Shown here: positions 21,327 to 30,785 of the stretch, piece after piece
How positions within the stretch are numbered: the stretch's first letter is position 1
Layout of the letters: every line of letters begins with the position of its first letter
NCBI RefSeq assembly: GCF_001642475.1
Contig: NW_019173933.1
Span: 744,001 to 808,000 of the forward strand
Source of the DNA: Fonsecaea monophora
Lineage: Eukaryota > Ascomycota > Eurotiomycetes > Chaetothyriales > Herpotrichiellaceae
Direction: 5' to 3'
DNA: 64,000 nucleotides
Position numbers and translations under genes: made by a program
Notes under the pieces: model-generated
The model's input: only the letters and a program-made list of their open reading frames with translations
Told to the model about the DNA's origin: nothing
Database searches by the model: none

Positions 21327-23911
21327 GGCTGGATGATTGTAGGCGTGAGTGTAAGTCTGAATATGAGTTGGTTTTCGCTTGTGCCCGTGCTAGCTAGGAG
21401 GAGGTTGGTGTATGGATGTATGTACCGAGTATTGTGACATGTTACGGTACATATAATTTTCCCTTCCCCTCATTTCCTCACTTCCGCGTCCCTCCCGTAC
21501 TATACAACAAACCACTCTTTCCCCCAACTTGTTGTTTCGATCTACGATCCAGTCGTTCTCACGGTTACAACTCCAACGTGCTTGTCCCCGACCCCCGCTT
21601 GACTCGGCTTGTCATGTTTGCCGTAATTGCAGCCACACCGCGTTGCCAATGAGAGAGAAGCGCAGGCACGACTGTTGACATCAACGGCCATTCTCCGACA
21701 AGCGTCATGACAACTGGGAGAATCAGCCCACGATCATTGACCTCTGCAAGAGTGCATGTACCTTTTTCCATACAGGGAGTCTTGCTGGTTATCCCCGGGC
21801 ATCAATTAGACGTTTTGAGTGTTCTGTTGGAGTATTTCGTTAGTGGCTTGTTGGCTGACATGCGCACCAGCGAGCATTTGCTCTGATAACATTATTATGC
21901 TACCTATTTTCGCCTAATACGACCTCCTTTACGGTCCCGTGTATCGACTCGAGCTAGAGCTTTAACCCGTACCTGCTCGCAGTCCAACTTGCAGTTAAGT
22001 TCCGCAGCTCCAAAGTCAATAACGTCCTTTCTCATCGCCTGTACTATTCTGGAAATGCTCGAATGTTTCCAACATGCAGGCATAATCAGGAAAGATGACT
22101 CGACATTTTGTAAGACATGGCATGGTTGATCCAACCAAGTCCGAGCGAGAGTGATATTTCATGAACCATTTGGAGGGCCTTCTTCGTACGAGCGAAATCT
22201 TCACTACCATTGATACAACTCCTTCAGTGTCCAGTAGAACTGGTCACCACACATCCAGGGAAACTCGAAGAGTCATGGACGGCATGAAAAGCACTTCAAC
22301 GTGCCTCTCAGGGAAGCACTAAGCTCTCTGTCACGAACGGCTTTCAATTGCCGGATTCTACGGCTCAGAAACTGTGACAATAAGTGGATGCCCAGGTTCT
22401 CGCATATAGTGGTGGGAATCTCAAGTTGGCCTGAAAGAAGACACGATACACTCAACGTCTGTGAAGGTGGAACAACGGCATTGCCAGTGATCAGTCACAA
22501 GAACATCCAGCTACCTCAAGAGTAGCAGTATGCGAAACGGAAACCTAAGTCCGTTGACAAGGCTCGACACGGAAATCGAAACACGCAGATATCCCCAAGA
22601 TGGAGTATGTGTAAGAGGGAGTATATCACCATGTCACTTGGGAATTTAGCCTGAGATCCGGCAAAGTACACAAGCTTGGGGGGCCATCAAGCATTTCGCT
22701 AAACATGCTTTGACACTTGCTTGATTCCAACCTCTCTAGCAATTGATCAGGAAGTGATGTACTAGCCTGGCCCTTTTCCTCACCAATGTCCTTCTCTGCG
22801 GCTCCAGACACGGCTCTGTGGCAATGGAAGTGATGACTAGTCAATGCAATCACCTGCGAGAAGCTTATATCGCCCGGCTAAAGAGACCCTCTCACGCGCT
22901 ATTGCTCAGCCTATAGGCAAATTTCGATTCCTTCCCCATGGGAGCGCGCCCTTGGGTGGTGCTGCTCTGTCAGTATGAAGAGACTCCCCGGCTACTCGGC
23001 ACAAGGCTTTGTGGAGAGCCTTACCAGCTCCACCTGCCCCAGTGATGCGGGGAGAGAAAGGGAAACAGCTGCTGCCAACATCATCTCCATCATACTGCGA
23101 ACACGCACACACGCTAGAACTGTTCAAGGATCAAACCTGCTTGTGGTTTATCAAACCCAAAGAAACTAGTACTTCTAGCTTCAACAGCGTGGCCAATTCC
23201 ACCAGACCTCCTCAAGCTTCTTCTGACGTGCAATGGACCGAGTGGGAAATGGCCAAAAGGTTGAAAAAGTTCGTCCAATACGACAACAAATTCTGTCCAT
23301 CTTGCGCGCTACCTGGCCGAGGCAGAGACAAATGGATATACAACGCGCAAAACCCATGACCCCGGGACGTGACACAGGACGACGATCGTCTCTTTCTCCC
23401 TAAGGAGTTCTCTACCGAGGATTTCTCTCCGTTTTCGTGTTCGTGATTGTGAGACGAGACTCTCTCTTTGTACCTGGTGACCTACCCGGACCATTACTCC
23501 GTTGATCACCGTCTCGGTTCTCCCCCACGGGGAATAAACATACAGGTTGGGGAGCCAGATGTGGTGGGTATGGGTCGGCCAGAAGAGGAGGCGGGGGATG
23601 AACGGTACACTACAGCATGGTCTTGTGGGAGCATGGGATCACTGGCGAGGATTGCCATGCTGGATGTCGAGCTAAGCTAACAATCGCTGCCACTACAATC
23701 GCCGAGTTTTGTGTCCTAACCCGGTGCAATGGCTAATTATCTGTGACACTGTTGGAGATATAGCTTTGGATATGGATACAGCTTGCTACATAAGCTGGCA
23801 GCTTTGTCCTTTCCGCAACCTGGGAAGTCTCAGTCAGTCGCTGATTCTCCCCGTCCCTGATCTCCTGTTTTCTCCCTCCCCCCTTTTCCATCCCATTTAC
23901 TCCGCATCACA
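21327..23911. other. 2.6-kb region without a supported gene
   Basis: Several frames of 60-116 codons on both strands, none recognisable and none joined convincingly by splice sites. The minus-strand frames between 21900 and 22855 have protein-like composition and could be decayed exons of a regulator, but I cannot support that. The right end holds the promoter of the transporter gene. Confidence 0.4.
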
Positions 23912-25507
23912 ATGGATTCAGCCGTACACACCACACTCACCGTGTCGGAGGTTCTTGCATTGGAAGACAAGAAAGGCCTTGGCCTGACACCCGCACTGAT
24001 CAGGCTCTACCTCGTCCTGGCCCCGGCCACCCTGGTGGTCTGCGCTACGAATGGCTTTGATGGCTCCGTCCTCAACGCTCTTCAGGGAATTGACAGGTGG
24101 AAAGACCAGTTTGGGCATCCAGACGGGGCATTGCTCGGGATAACGAGCTCAGCATATGCCCTGGGTGCGATAGGGTCGACACCATTCTCTGCCATTGTAT
24201 CCGACCGCTTTGGCCGTCGATGGTCCATCTTCATCGGCAGCATCATCATGATGCTCGGAGTCGTTCTGCAATGCGTGAGCAAGAGCATTGGATTGTTCAT
24301 CGGCGGCCGTGTGGTCGTGGGCTTCGGCATCAGTCTTGCCCTGGCTGCTGCTCCAATTCTTCTCGCCGAATTGGCCCACCCACGACACAGGGTTTTCTTC
24401 TCGGCCATGTACAACTGCAGCTTCGCCCTCGGCTCCGTGCTTGCGGCGTGGGTCGCGTACGGTAGCGTCAACATCCCGAGCTCGTGGGCATGGCGTCTCC
24501 CCACGCTTTTCCAGGCATGTCCGGCACTTATACAGACAAGTGCGATCTGGTTCCTCGACGAGTCACCTCGCTGGCTGTGCTACAAGGATCGAGGCGACGA
24601 GGCCTTTGCGATCCTGGTCAAGCACCACGGCGGTGGCGACCCGAACCATCCCCTGCCCATTGCCGAGTACCACGAAATGTGTGAGGCCTTGCAACAGGAG
24701 AAGCAGATGAAGCACCGTGGACTCCGCTTGTTTGTGCAGACGCCCGAGAACCGGAAACGGCTCATGATCCTGATCGCCCTCGCCGTCTTCGGGCAGTGGA
24801 GCGGCACGGGTCTCATCTCGTACTATCTCCCCAAGATCCTGGACAGCATCGGCATCACCGGACAGCAGGAACAGACGCGGCTCAACGGCATCGTCACCAC
24901 GGTCAACTACGTCACGTCATTCTGCGCCGTCATCTTCGCGACCAAGGTCGGCCGCCGGGTCCTGTTCGTCGGCGGCGGCACCTTCATGTGGCTGTCGCTG
25001 GTGGGGTTCGCGACGTCTGTGGCGCTGTACAACGAGCACAAGTCGACCAGCGCGGGCCGGTCGTCGCTGGGCTTCATCTTCATCTTCAACACGGGCTACA
25101 ACTTCTGCCTCATCCCGACACTGTACCTGTACTCGACCGAGATCCTGCCCTACCGCCTGCGCGCCATGGGCCTCTCCATCTCCGTCTTCACGACCAAGGC
25201 GTCTCTCTTCTTCAACCAATTCGTCAACCCGATCGGGCTCAGCTCCATCGGCTGGAAGTACTACTTTGTCTACGTCGCGTGGGTCGCCGTCGAGGTCCTC
25301 ATCATGTTCTTCTTCTTCCCCGAGACAAAGGGCCACACGCTCGAGACCATGCCCGAGGTCTTTGGCGAGCACGTCCTGGACAACAGGGACAAGAAGATCA
25401 TGGTCAACGATGATGATGATGTCCACGTTGTCGAGTTGGGCGGCGGTCCCACGGGGCTGGATAGGTCCAAAGGGTATGTTGAGCATGTCCACGATGTGGG
25501 TGTCTAG
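23912..25507 (+). CDS. MFS sugar-porter-type transporter
   Basis: Single exon, 531 aa, with an ATG at 23912. Twelve hydrophobic segments. Sugar-porter signatures: DRFGRR after helix 2, a DESPRWL motif (usual PESPRWL) at the end of helix 6, KVGRR in the second half, and FFPETKGHTLE after helix 12. The N terminus is a short cytosolic tail and the C terminus a charged tail with an Asp run. Overall it resembles the fungal lactose-permease/hexose-transporter branch of proton symporters in the plasma membrane. The transported compound cannot be told from sequence; sugar-porter family members in fungal clusters also carry quinate and other small acids. Position at the right end of the P450/FMO/dihydropyrimidinase/2OG block suggests it imports the pathway substrate. 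Strong third-position GC bias in the second half agrees with high expression. Confidence 0.92.
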   Translation: MDSAVHTTLTVSEVLALEDKKGLGLTPALIRLYLVLAPATLVVCATNGFDGSVLNALQGIDRWKDQFGHPDGALLGITSSAYALGAIGSTPFSAIVSDRFGRRWSIFIGSIIMMLGVVLQCVSKSIGLFIGGRVVVGFGISLALAAAPILLAELAHPRHRVFFSAMYNCSFALGSVLAAWVAYGSVNIPSSWAWRLPTLFQACPALIQTSAIWFLDESPRWLCYKDRGDEAFAILVKHHGGGDPNHPLPIAEYHEMCEALQQEKQMKHRGLRLFVQTPENRKRLMILIALAVFGQWSGTGLISYYLPKILDSIGITGQQEQTRLNGIVTTVNYVTSFCAVIFATKVGRRVLFVGGGTFMWLSLVGFATSVALYNEHKSTSAGRSSLGFIFIFNTGYNFCLIPTLYLYSTEILPYRLRAMGLSISVFTTKASLFFNQFVNPIGLSSIGWKYYFVYVAWVAVEVLIMFFFFPETKGHTLETMPEVFGEHVLDNRDKKIMVNDDDDVHVVELGGGPTGLDRSKGYVEHVHDVGV

Positions 25508-26706
25508 ACTGGACTACCTGATATGAGACACGCTGTGTCAGAAGGGATGAATGTGAAGCACTGGGGATCAAGTGTCATACGGCCAATGGAGAAACAAAGA
25601 CAGGGAGGGTTCGGAGGTTGAAGGTCGGGGCTACGGTCCGCCTGAGGGCTCTACGATAGAGACGGGGAAGGTAAAACCCCTAGAAAATGTGCTATTGGGC
25701 TTTTCATTTCATGGTCCCGATTCTCGATGGCGAATTTCGCGCCGTGACCGATCGCCGGGCTGGATGTGGTGTTCGTTGTAAAGTTGCTGGGAAAAGGCCT
25801 CGGCACGTCCTCCCTCCCGGCACCCTTATCCGCCTCCTTCTCCTGAGGCTGAATATCTTTCACTCACAAAATACTGGTCAGATGCACGGAACCTTAGGCA
25901 AGCATATTCATAGCCCGAACACAAGGTGAAAAGGCCAAGAAAAGTGGTTCGAAGAGCATATCATTTCCCTTGGGGAACCGAGGAAATCGATGTGTGACGA
26001 TAGCCTGACGCGACCTCGTGCTGTGTTCCAAGTGTGTAGGGACAAGTAGGGAGGGAGATTGACAGCGTCGATGTGCCTGTGCCTGTGCCAGTGCCACGGG
26101 ACTGGGATCGCAAACAGAGTTGCGCGGGAGTGGTTCCACGCGCCTGGAGGTCTCCAGGCGGAGGCGACAAGGCCAGAGCGAGACGAGGCAAAAAGGCTTA
26201 GCTCAGTAACGAGACTTTCGGTTGTGATCGGGGGCTATCGACTGGGCACACGCGAGGCTGGCGATATCCCGGAGGTCTCCTCACGCCACAACCCTTTTGG
26301 GTGTCCTCGGGGTGTGGGACAATGGTTCTATCTTGAATAAGCATCATATTTAAGCATAGAGATTGCATAGATGGTTAGTGTTGCCGGAAATGGAAAGGAG
26401 GTCATGTTCACAGACGCAGGTAAAAGAGAAGAATGAGTTGAGATGTCAATGCGACTACTCCGCATTTGTAGTGCCAAGACTCCTTCCTGCACATGACCTT
26501 CAACAAACCCTCTGTCATTACAAATTCCCATCCATGCTTTCCCGCTAAAACGCATCGAAATGGCGCTAAAATGACACTAGCAATTTGCATCATGCGAGTC
26601 ATTTTCCCAACTTCATCCCCAGTTCCTGGTTCTGCTGGTTCTGTTTCCGTTTCATTCCTGCAAGTCAACACCCTAAGCACCCCAAGCCTCCTCGGCTTCG
26701 ACCGAA
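25508..26706. other. 1.2-kb intergenic region
   Basis: No gene recognised. A short GTGCCT-like microsatellite lies near 26070-26095. It separates the transporter from the His-rich small protein gene (3' ends face each other). Confidence 0.5.
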
Positions 26707-27198
26707 TCAAATCTCTCGAACTTCTTTGTTCCTCTCGCTAACGTCTCTCGCTGCGGCGACTGCTCCCAAGGCCTCCGTGATCAGGTGGATTACATGATGC
26801 CGCCTGTCGCCCAAGAGCTCTTTGCCCAGGCTGTACGCTCCCACGGCTTCTTCCAAAAGCCGTCTGGTGTGGCCAGGGCCCTCCAGGTGCTCGTGGTGAT
26901 GTTCATGATGTGAGTGCCTACGTGGGCGAGGTGAATGGCGATGATGATGTTCTTCATCGCTGCTGCTGATGTACTCGTCTTCCTCGCGTTCCCGCTTTTG
27001 CTTCTGGAGCAGATGGAACGCTCCGACGGCGACCGCTGCGCCAACAGCAGCCTTGACATAGTGCTCGTTGGCGTCCTTATAGTCCTCGGCGACTGCTTTG
27101 CCCAGTTCGTTGGCAGCATAAACACCACTGGCGGCCATGACGCCTACCTCGAAGTTGGTCTTCAGGGAGTGCAGGCCATCATTGTGTGGTTCAGGCAT
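26707..27198 (-). CDS. small His-rich hypothetical protein
   Basis: Single exon, 163 aa, true ATG at 27198 (MPEPHNDGLHSLKTNFEVG). Two Ala/Gly-rich amphipathic or weakly hydrophobic helices (about 20-35 and 49-62: AAVGAAVAVGAFHLL) come first. They are followed by a charged KQKREREEDEY stretch, a Ser/Asp patch and a His cluster (EEHHHRHSPRPRRHSHHEHHHEH, about residues 83-107). A C-terminal Ala-rich helix (ITEALGAVAAARDVSERNKE) closes it. No enzyme motif. The repeated helix-basic-helix layout resembles uncharacterised fungal stress or cell-wall-associated small proteins, and the His cluster could bind metal; both statements are inference. It is divergent from the small heat-shock gene across 1.16 kb. 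Confidence 0.65.
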   Translation of the reverse strand: MPEPHNDGLHSLKTNFEVGVMAASGVYAANELGKAVAEDYKDANEHYVKAAVGAAVAVGAFHLLQKQKREREEDEYISSSDEEHHHRHSPRPRRHSHHEHHHEHLEGPGHTRRLLEEAVGAYSLGKELLGDRRHHVIHLITEALGAVAAARDVSERNKEVREI

Positions 27199-28361
27199 TG
27201 CTGATTCTCTTTCTTGACTTTTTCTTGGTCATGAATATGGATTTGTTTATGGGAGGATAGAGCCCAACGCGTCGTCAAAGGGGAACAGACTCAAGCTCTT
27301 ATACTTGTGGGGTACGAGGTGGAGAAACTTCTGGGTCCCTCGACATCAGGTGCTCCAACAGCGATCAGCCTGCTGGACCGGCCCGTCCAATGGAAATATT
27401 GGGCTTGTTGACGTTTACGAGCATCAGGTTGACAATTCGAAACTCGACCACTTTGCAATCAGGATATTAGTTTACGGCCCTTTGCTCCTGCTTGCGAGGT
27501 TGCTCGGACGCCTTTTCACAGCAGGTACGATGCGAGGCTGAACTCTCGAATACGGCCGGTTACTGGCGATTGATGCCATCTCTGGCATTCCCCGGGCGTT
27601 GCCATGCGAATCAAGTGACCTGCATCACGCAAGGCACGGTTGCCTACACCTTCACGGAGGGCAAGAGCAGACTGACCAGCTTCGTACGCCAAAGTACCCT
27701 GCCGTTCGACGATCATACCATGGCTACAATGGGAGGCAGAGCCAGCCACAAACCATTTCATACGAATCAGTCTCGACTGCGTCGGGAACCAACCCTCCAC
27801 CATGAAATCCGGACTGTGTGCCAAGGTAGCTGCCCGGTTACAACATGCCCATTTTGATGATAGTGTCCTACCCAAAGAGGCACGCTGCTGTTCGTATCTC
27901 GCTGGTGTCTCAGGTAGGCAACAGCTCCAGCTTGGCCACACCGGCGGTCATGTCCCCAGATTTTGCTAGCTCACGCGACCAACAATTTGATGAGCTTCCG
28001 AGGCTCTTTTTCCATCACACCACACATAAATGCCAAAATACAACTACTCTAAAAGCAGCCATCATTCAAGGTAGTCTTAATACCAAGACACTTATTGTAC
28101 GAATAGGGAATCGCTGGACGCTTCAAGGTGGAGTGAGCTCCGAAATGGTCCGCTCTGCCACGTGATCCTTGGGTTCGATTCACCGGTTACAATGCCTCGC
28201 CATCATATATATATATACTCATGTGACCAATTGTTGGTGGCTCCAAGTGCTGGAATACGAGGATACATAAAGGGGTGTATGTTGGGACACCCGAAGCGAA
28301 AGACAGGAAAATAGGGAGTGTCTCTAAATTCTATCATATTAGACGATATAAAGCCACCACG
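27199..28361. other. divergent intergenic region before the small heat-shock gene
   Basis: 1.16 kb with short frames only. One minus-strand frame (27516-27941) has protein-like composition but no recognised family. A GGTTCGATTC near 28165 mimics a tRNA B box but has no pairing arms. Confidence 0.45.
28205..28217. repeat. (AT)n microsatellite
   Basis: An uninterrupted AT dinucleotide run of about six units, 145 bp upstream of the small heat-shock ATG. Confidence 0.8.
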
Positions 28362-29219
28362 ATGTCTCCATTGAACCTCAACACAGTGCTGAAACCACCA
28401 CATGTCACATTCGATTCGCGGGGCCCGTACCACCGCTCGTCTATACGCTCGGTGTTCGACTACCTGGGTTCTGGGGAGCTTGACTCGGTCTTCAACCAGA
28501 AACACCACCGCCGCCACAGCCAAGGGCAGTCGGTATATGAGGAGGATGTCGTCTTCCCGAACTTCACCGTCAGGGAGACGGCCGAAGCGTACTTTCTAGA
28601 AGGCGATTTCCCGGGCATCCACAACCCGAACGACATCAGGATCGAGAGACTGGGCTCTCAAGGCCTGCATATCGAGGCACACGTGCCGGAACTAGACCTG
28701 TACCACGAATGGGGCAACAACTTTGGGATCTGGCCGGGCAGAGATACGCGGGTGGAAAGAGGGGCCAGCGATACCGCCACGGCTGTCACCGAGGGTGGCG
28801 GACACGGCAGTGGTGCAAAGCCCAAGGCCGTCGAAATGAGGAGCCGCTCACGGGATCGCGACCACGAGCACGAGCACGACCATGGCCATAAACATGAACA
28901 CAACGACGCCGGCGAAAGCGGCAAGCCACACAGTAGCGAGAACGACGCCAAACCCTCGGCCAAACAGGCCGATCCTGCGAGATCCAACAAGCTGCACCGC
29001 AGGGAGTCTTCCTCGTACGGCGACATGGACGAGCCGACGACGACGTTGCTACTCTCCGAGCGCCACGCAGGCCGGCTTCTTCGATCGTTCAGTTTCCCCC
29101 AGCCGGTCGACATGGACAGGATGAGAGCGCGGCTCAAGGACGGGGTGTTGCGGATCGCGCTGCCCAAGGCATCGATCCGGGAGAGGCAGTCGAGCTATAA
29201 GATTGAGTATGGCGGGTGA
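28362..29219 (+). CDS. small heat-shock protein (Hsp20) with a split alpha-crystallin domain
   Basis: The frame is open from 28275, but the first ATG is 28362 (MSPLNLNTVLKPP), giving 285 aa. The first half of the alpha-crystallin domain is at about residues 62-125 (FTVRETAEAYFLEGDFPGI ... ELDLYHEWGNN). The second half is at about 228-280 (LLLSERHAGRLLRSFSFP, then ARLKDGVLRIALPKA, the conserved A-x-x-x-n-G-v-L motif). Between them lies an insert of about 100 residues, rich in Glu/Asp/His/Lys, with a DHEHEHDHGHKHEHND run. Fungal Hsp20 proteins often carry a loop insert here, but a His/Asp alternating one is unusual. The role is an ATP-independent holdase chaperone, normally cytosolic and heat- or stress-induced; an AGGGG stress-element-like motif occurs at 28271-28275. 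The family assignment is solid; metal binding is a guess. Confidence 0.9.
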   Translation: MSPLNLNTVLKPPHVTFDSRGPYHRSSIRSVFDYLGSGELDSVFNQKHHRRHSQGQSVYEEDVVFPNFTVRETAEAYFLEGDFPGIHNPNDIRIERLGSQGLHIEAHVPELDLYHEWGNNFGIWPGRDTRVERGASDTATAVTEGGGHGSGAKPKAVEMRSRSRDRDHEHEHDHGHKHEHNDAGESGKPHSSENDAKPSAKQADPARSNKLHRRESSSYGDMDEPTTTLLLSERHAGRLLRSFSFPQPVDMDRMRARLKDGVLRIALPKASIRERQSSYKIEYGG

Positions 29220-30785
29220 GTCGTGGAGGCCGGCCGGTTTAAGCTTTAGGAGGGGTGTTACTTCGACTCTACGTGTATACGATACGATGAAGACGGAGAA
29301 GGGAGGTGCTCGGGAGCTTTCTGTTTTGTCTGCTCAGCAATATCCATATTCATCCTTGGACGTCGAGGATAGGCAACACGTCAACCAGTCTTGGTATTTT
29401 GATTATGATAGTCCATCGAAGAACCAACTCCCACTGACCAAAACTTGTATCAAGGTCATTATTTGGGCCACAGGGCGCGGTGCATAGAGATTTTGTTCGC
29501 TCAGCCACCGAGCTGTCATTCGACTTCGAACCGTTCATGACTGTACGGGAGGCTCTCTGCCCGGCCCAGAGCAACAACACCATCTCAGTCACCCGTCACC
29601 GTCACCGTTTTGCTCTTTGTTTTTCATTCTCGACGAGGTATACGTATTTTGGCGGGAGCTGAAAGTCCGGGCTGTCTTCGGGGCATTGAAATAGGCAATC
29701 ACCCGAGCACCACCTCATGAGCTGCACAAAGGCGGGTTCGAAGTCGAACGTTGGTTTTGGGGACTCGTTGGATCCACTTTTCTCTCCCTGATCCGTCTTC
29801 TCCTCCCCCCCCCTCCCCCCCTTTTTTTCGGTAAAGCCTTGCGCCATCACACACTTCATGTTTAATGTTTGACAAGGCAGCAAAATACAACGTACAACGT
29901 ACTTACTTTGGTGTGTATACATATATGTACCTCGTACCAGGTTCTACCGAGGTCCTACTGACCAAGTCACCTTCAAGCAAGTCCTGCAGCTCAAGTATGT
30001 TACAAAGACCAGGTAGACATGTACCTCGTAAGAATTTGACATGTTCGTCTCACGCAATAATATGGGTGCTATCCTATTCCAGCATGTTATATATACTTCC
30101 AGCACCACTGCAGCAATCCATCTCCATCTCCAATACAAACAGTAGCTACCTAGTAAGTACTCCTAGGGAATAATTCGTCCGGAGTACAAGTATACCACTC
30201 CTGGAACCACTCCCGTAAGCGATACGAGGGAGGTATAGACCTCTAGTCGAACCCTTCTACCTGTTCTACTGTAGTTCACCGGGGGTACGTAGATTGTGTC
30301 GTCGGCATTGTATGTTCCCTGCTGGCGTCTTATCATGCACTGGCTCAGCAGAAGCCATATTCCATCAGATCCGTTACGTACCTCAATTGTAAGTGCTTTA
30401 CACGGCCTTGTCCTTTTCTTTCAAGCCCGAACCCGTACTCGTCATCGACTCCTCTCTCGCGCTCTCTCTTAGGTGTCTCCTCGTACCCCAGTTCACAATA
30501 TGTTCATAAGTACGTTTGTCATTCAAGGTACAAACTCCTCACCATTCACAGGCGACGAGGATATTTTGTGAGCGTTCCGTTCCAAACCCCAACACCACAG
30601 CTCCGAGCCATACCATGGATTCGGCTTCCGGTTTTCGTTGCCGCATTCTCATCGTGATATCGTAGCTCAAGCAGACCAAAACCACCTTGGAGCCTCTGTC
30701 ACAGTTGTCAATGGAGTGCATTCCCCCTACCATCAGGTCACGTCCCATTATTGCCGTCCTCAACAGACGTCTTGATCATGTCTGA
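29220..30785. other. 1.6-kb intergenic region
   Basis: No gene recognised. It contains a long pyrimidine tract (29798-29829) and many GTAC-containing words between 29880 and 30240 (for example TACCTCGTA twice). Promoter-like, but the neighbours' starts lie elsewhere: the small heat-shock gene ends at the left and the ankyrin gene ends at the right. Confidence 0.45.
29798..29829. repeat. C/T homopolymer-rich tract
   Basis: A run of about 32 bases made only of C and T, including a C8, a C7 and a T7 stretch. Intergenic and prone to length variation. Confidence 0.7.

Noticed and set aside
21904..22853. Series of minus-strand frames as a possible decayed regulator gene
   Set aside because: No zinc cluster or middle-homology motif could be seen, and splice sites do not join the frames.
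27516..27941. 141-codon minus-strand frame
   Set aside because: Protein-like composition but no recognised motif; equally long frame on the other strand.
28160..28175. GGTTCGATTC resembling a tRNA B box
   Set aside because: The flanking bases cannot form a T arm, and no acceptor or anticodon stem is present.
29880..30240. GTAC-rich words as a possible repeat element
   Set aside because: Words recur but with irregular spacing and no consistent unit; may reflect local composition.
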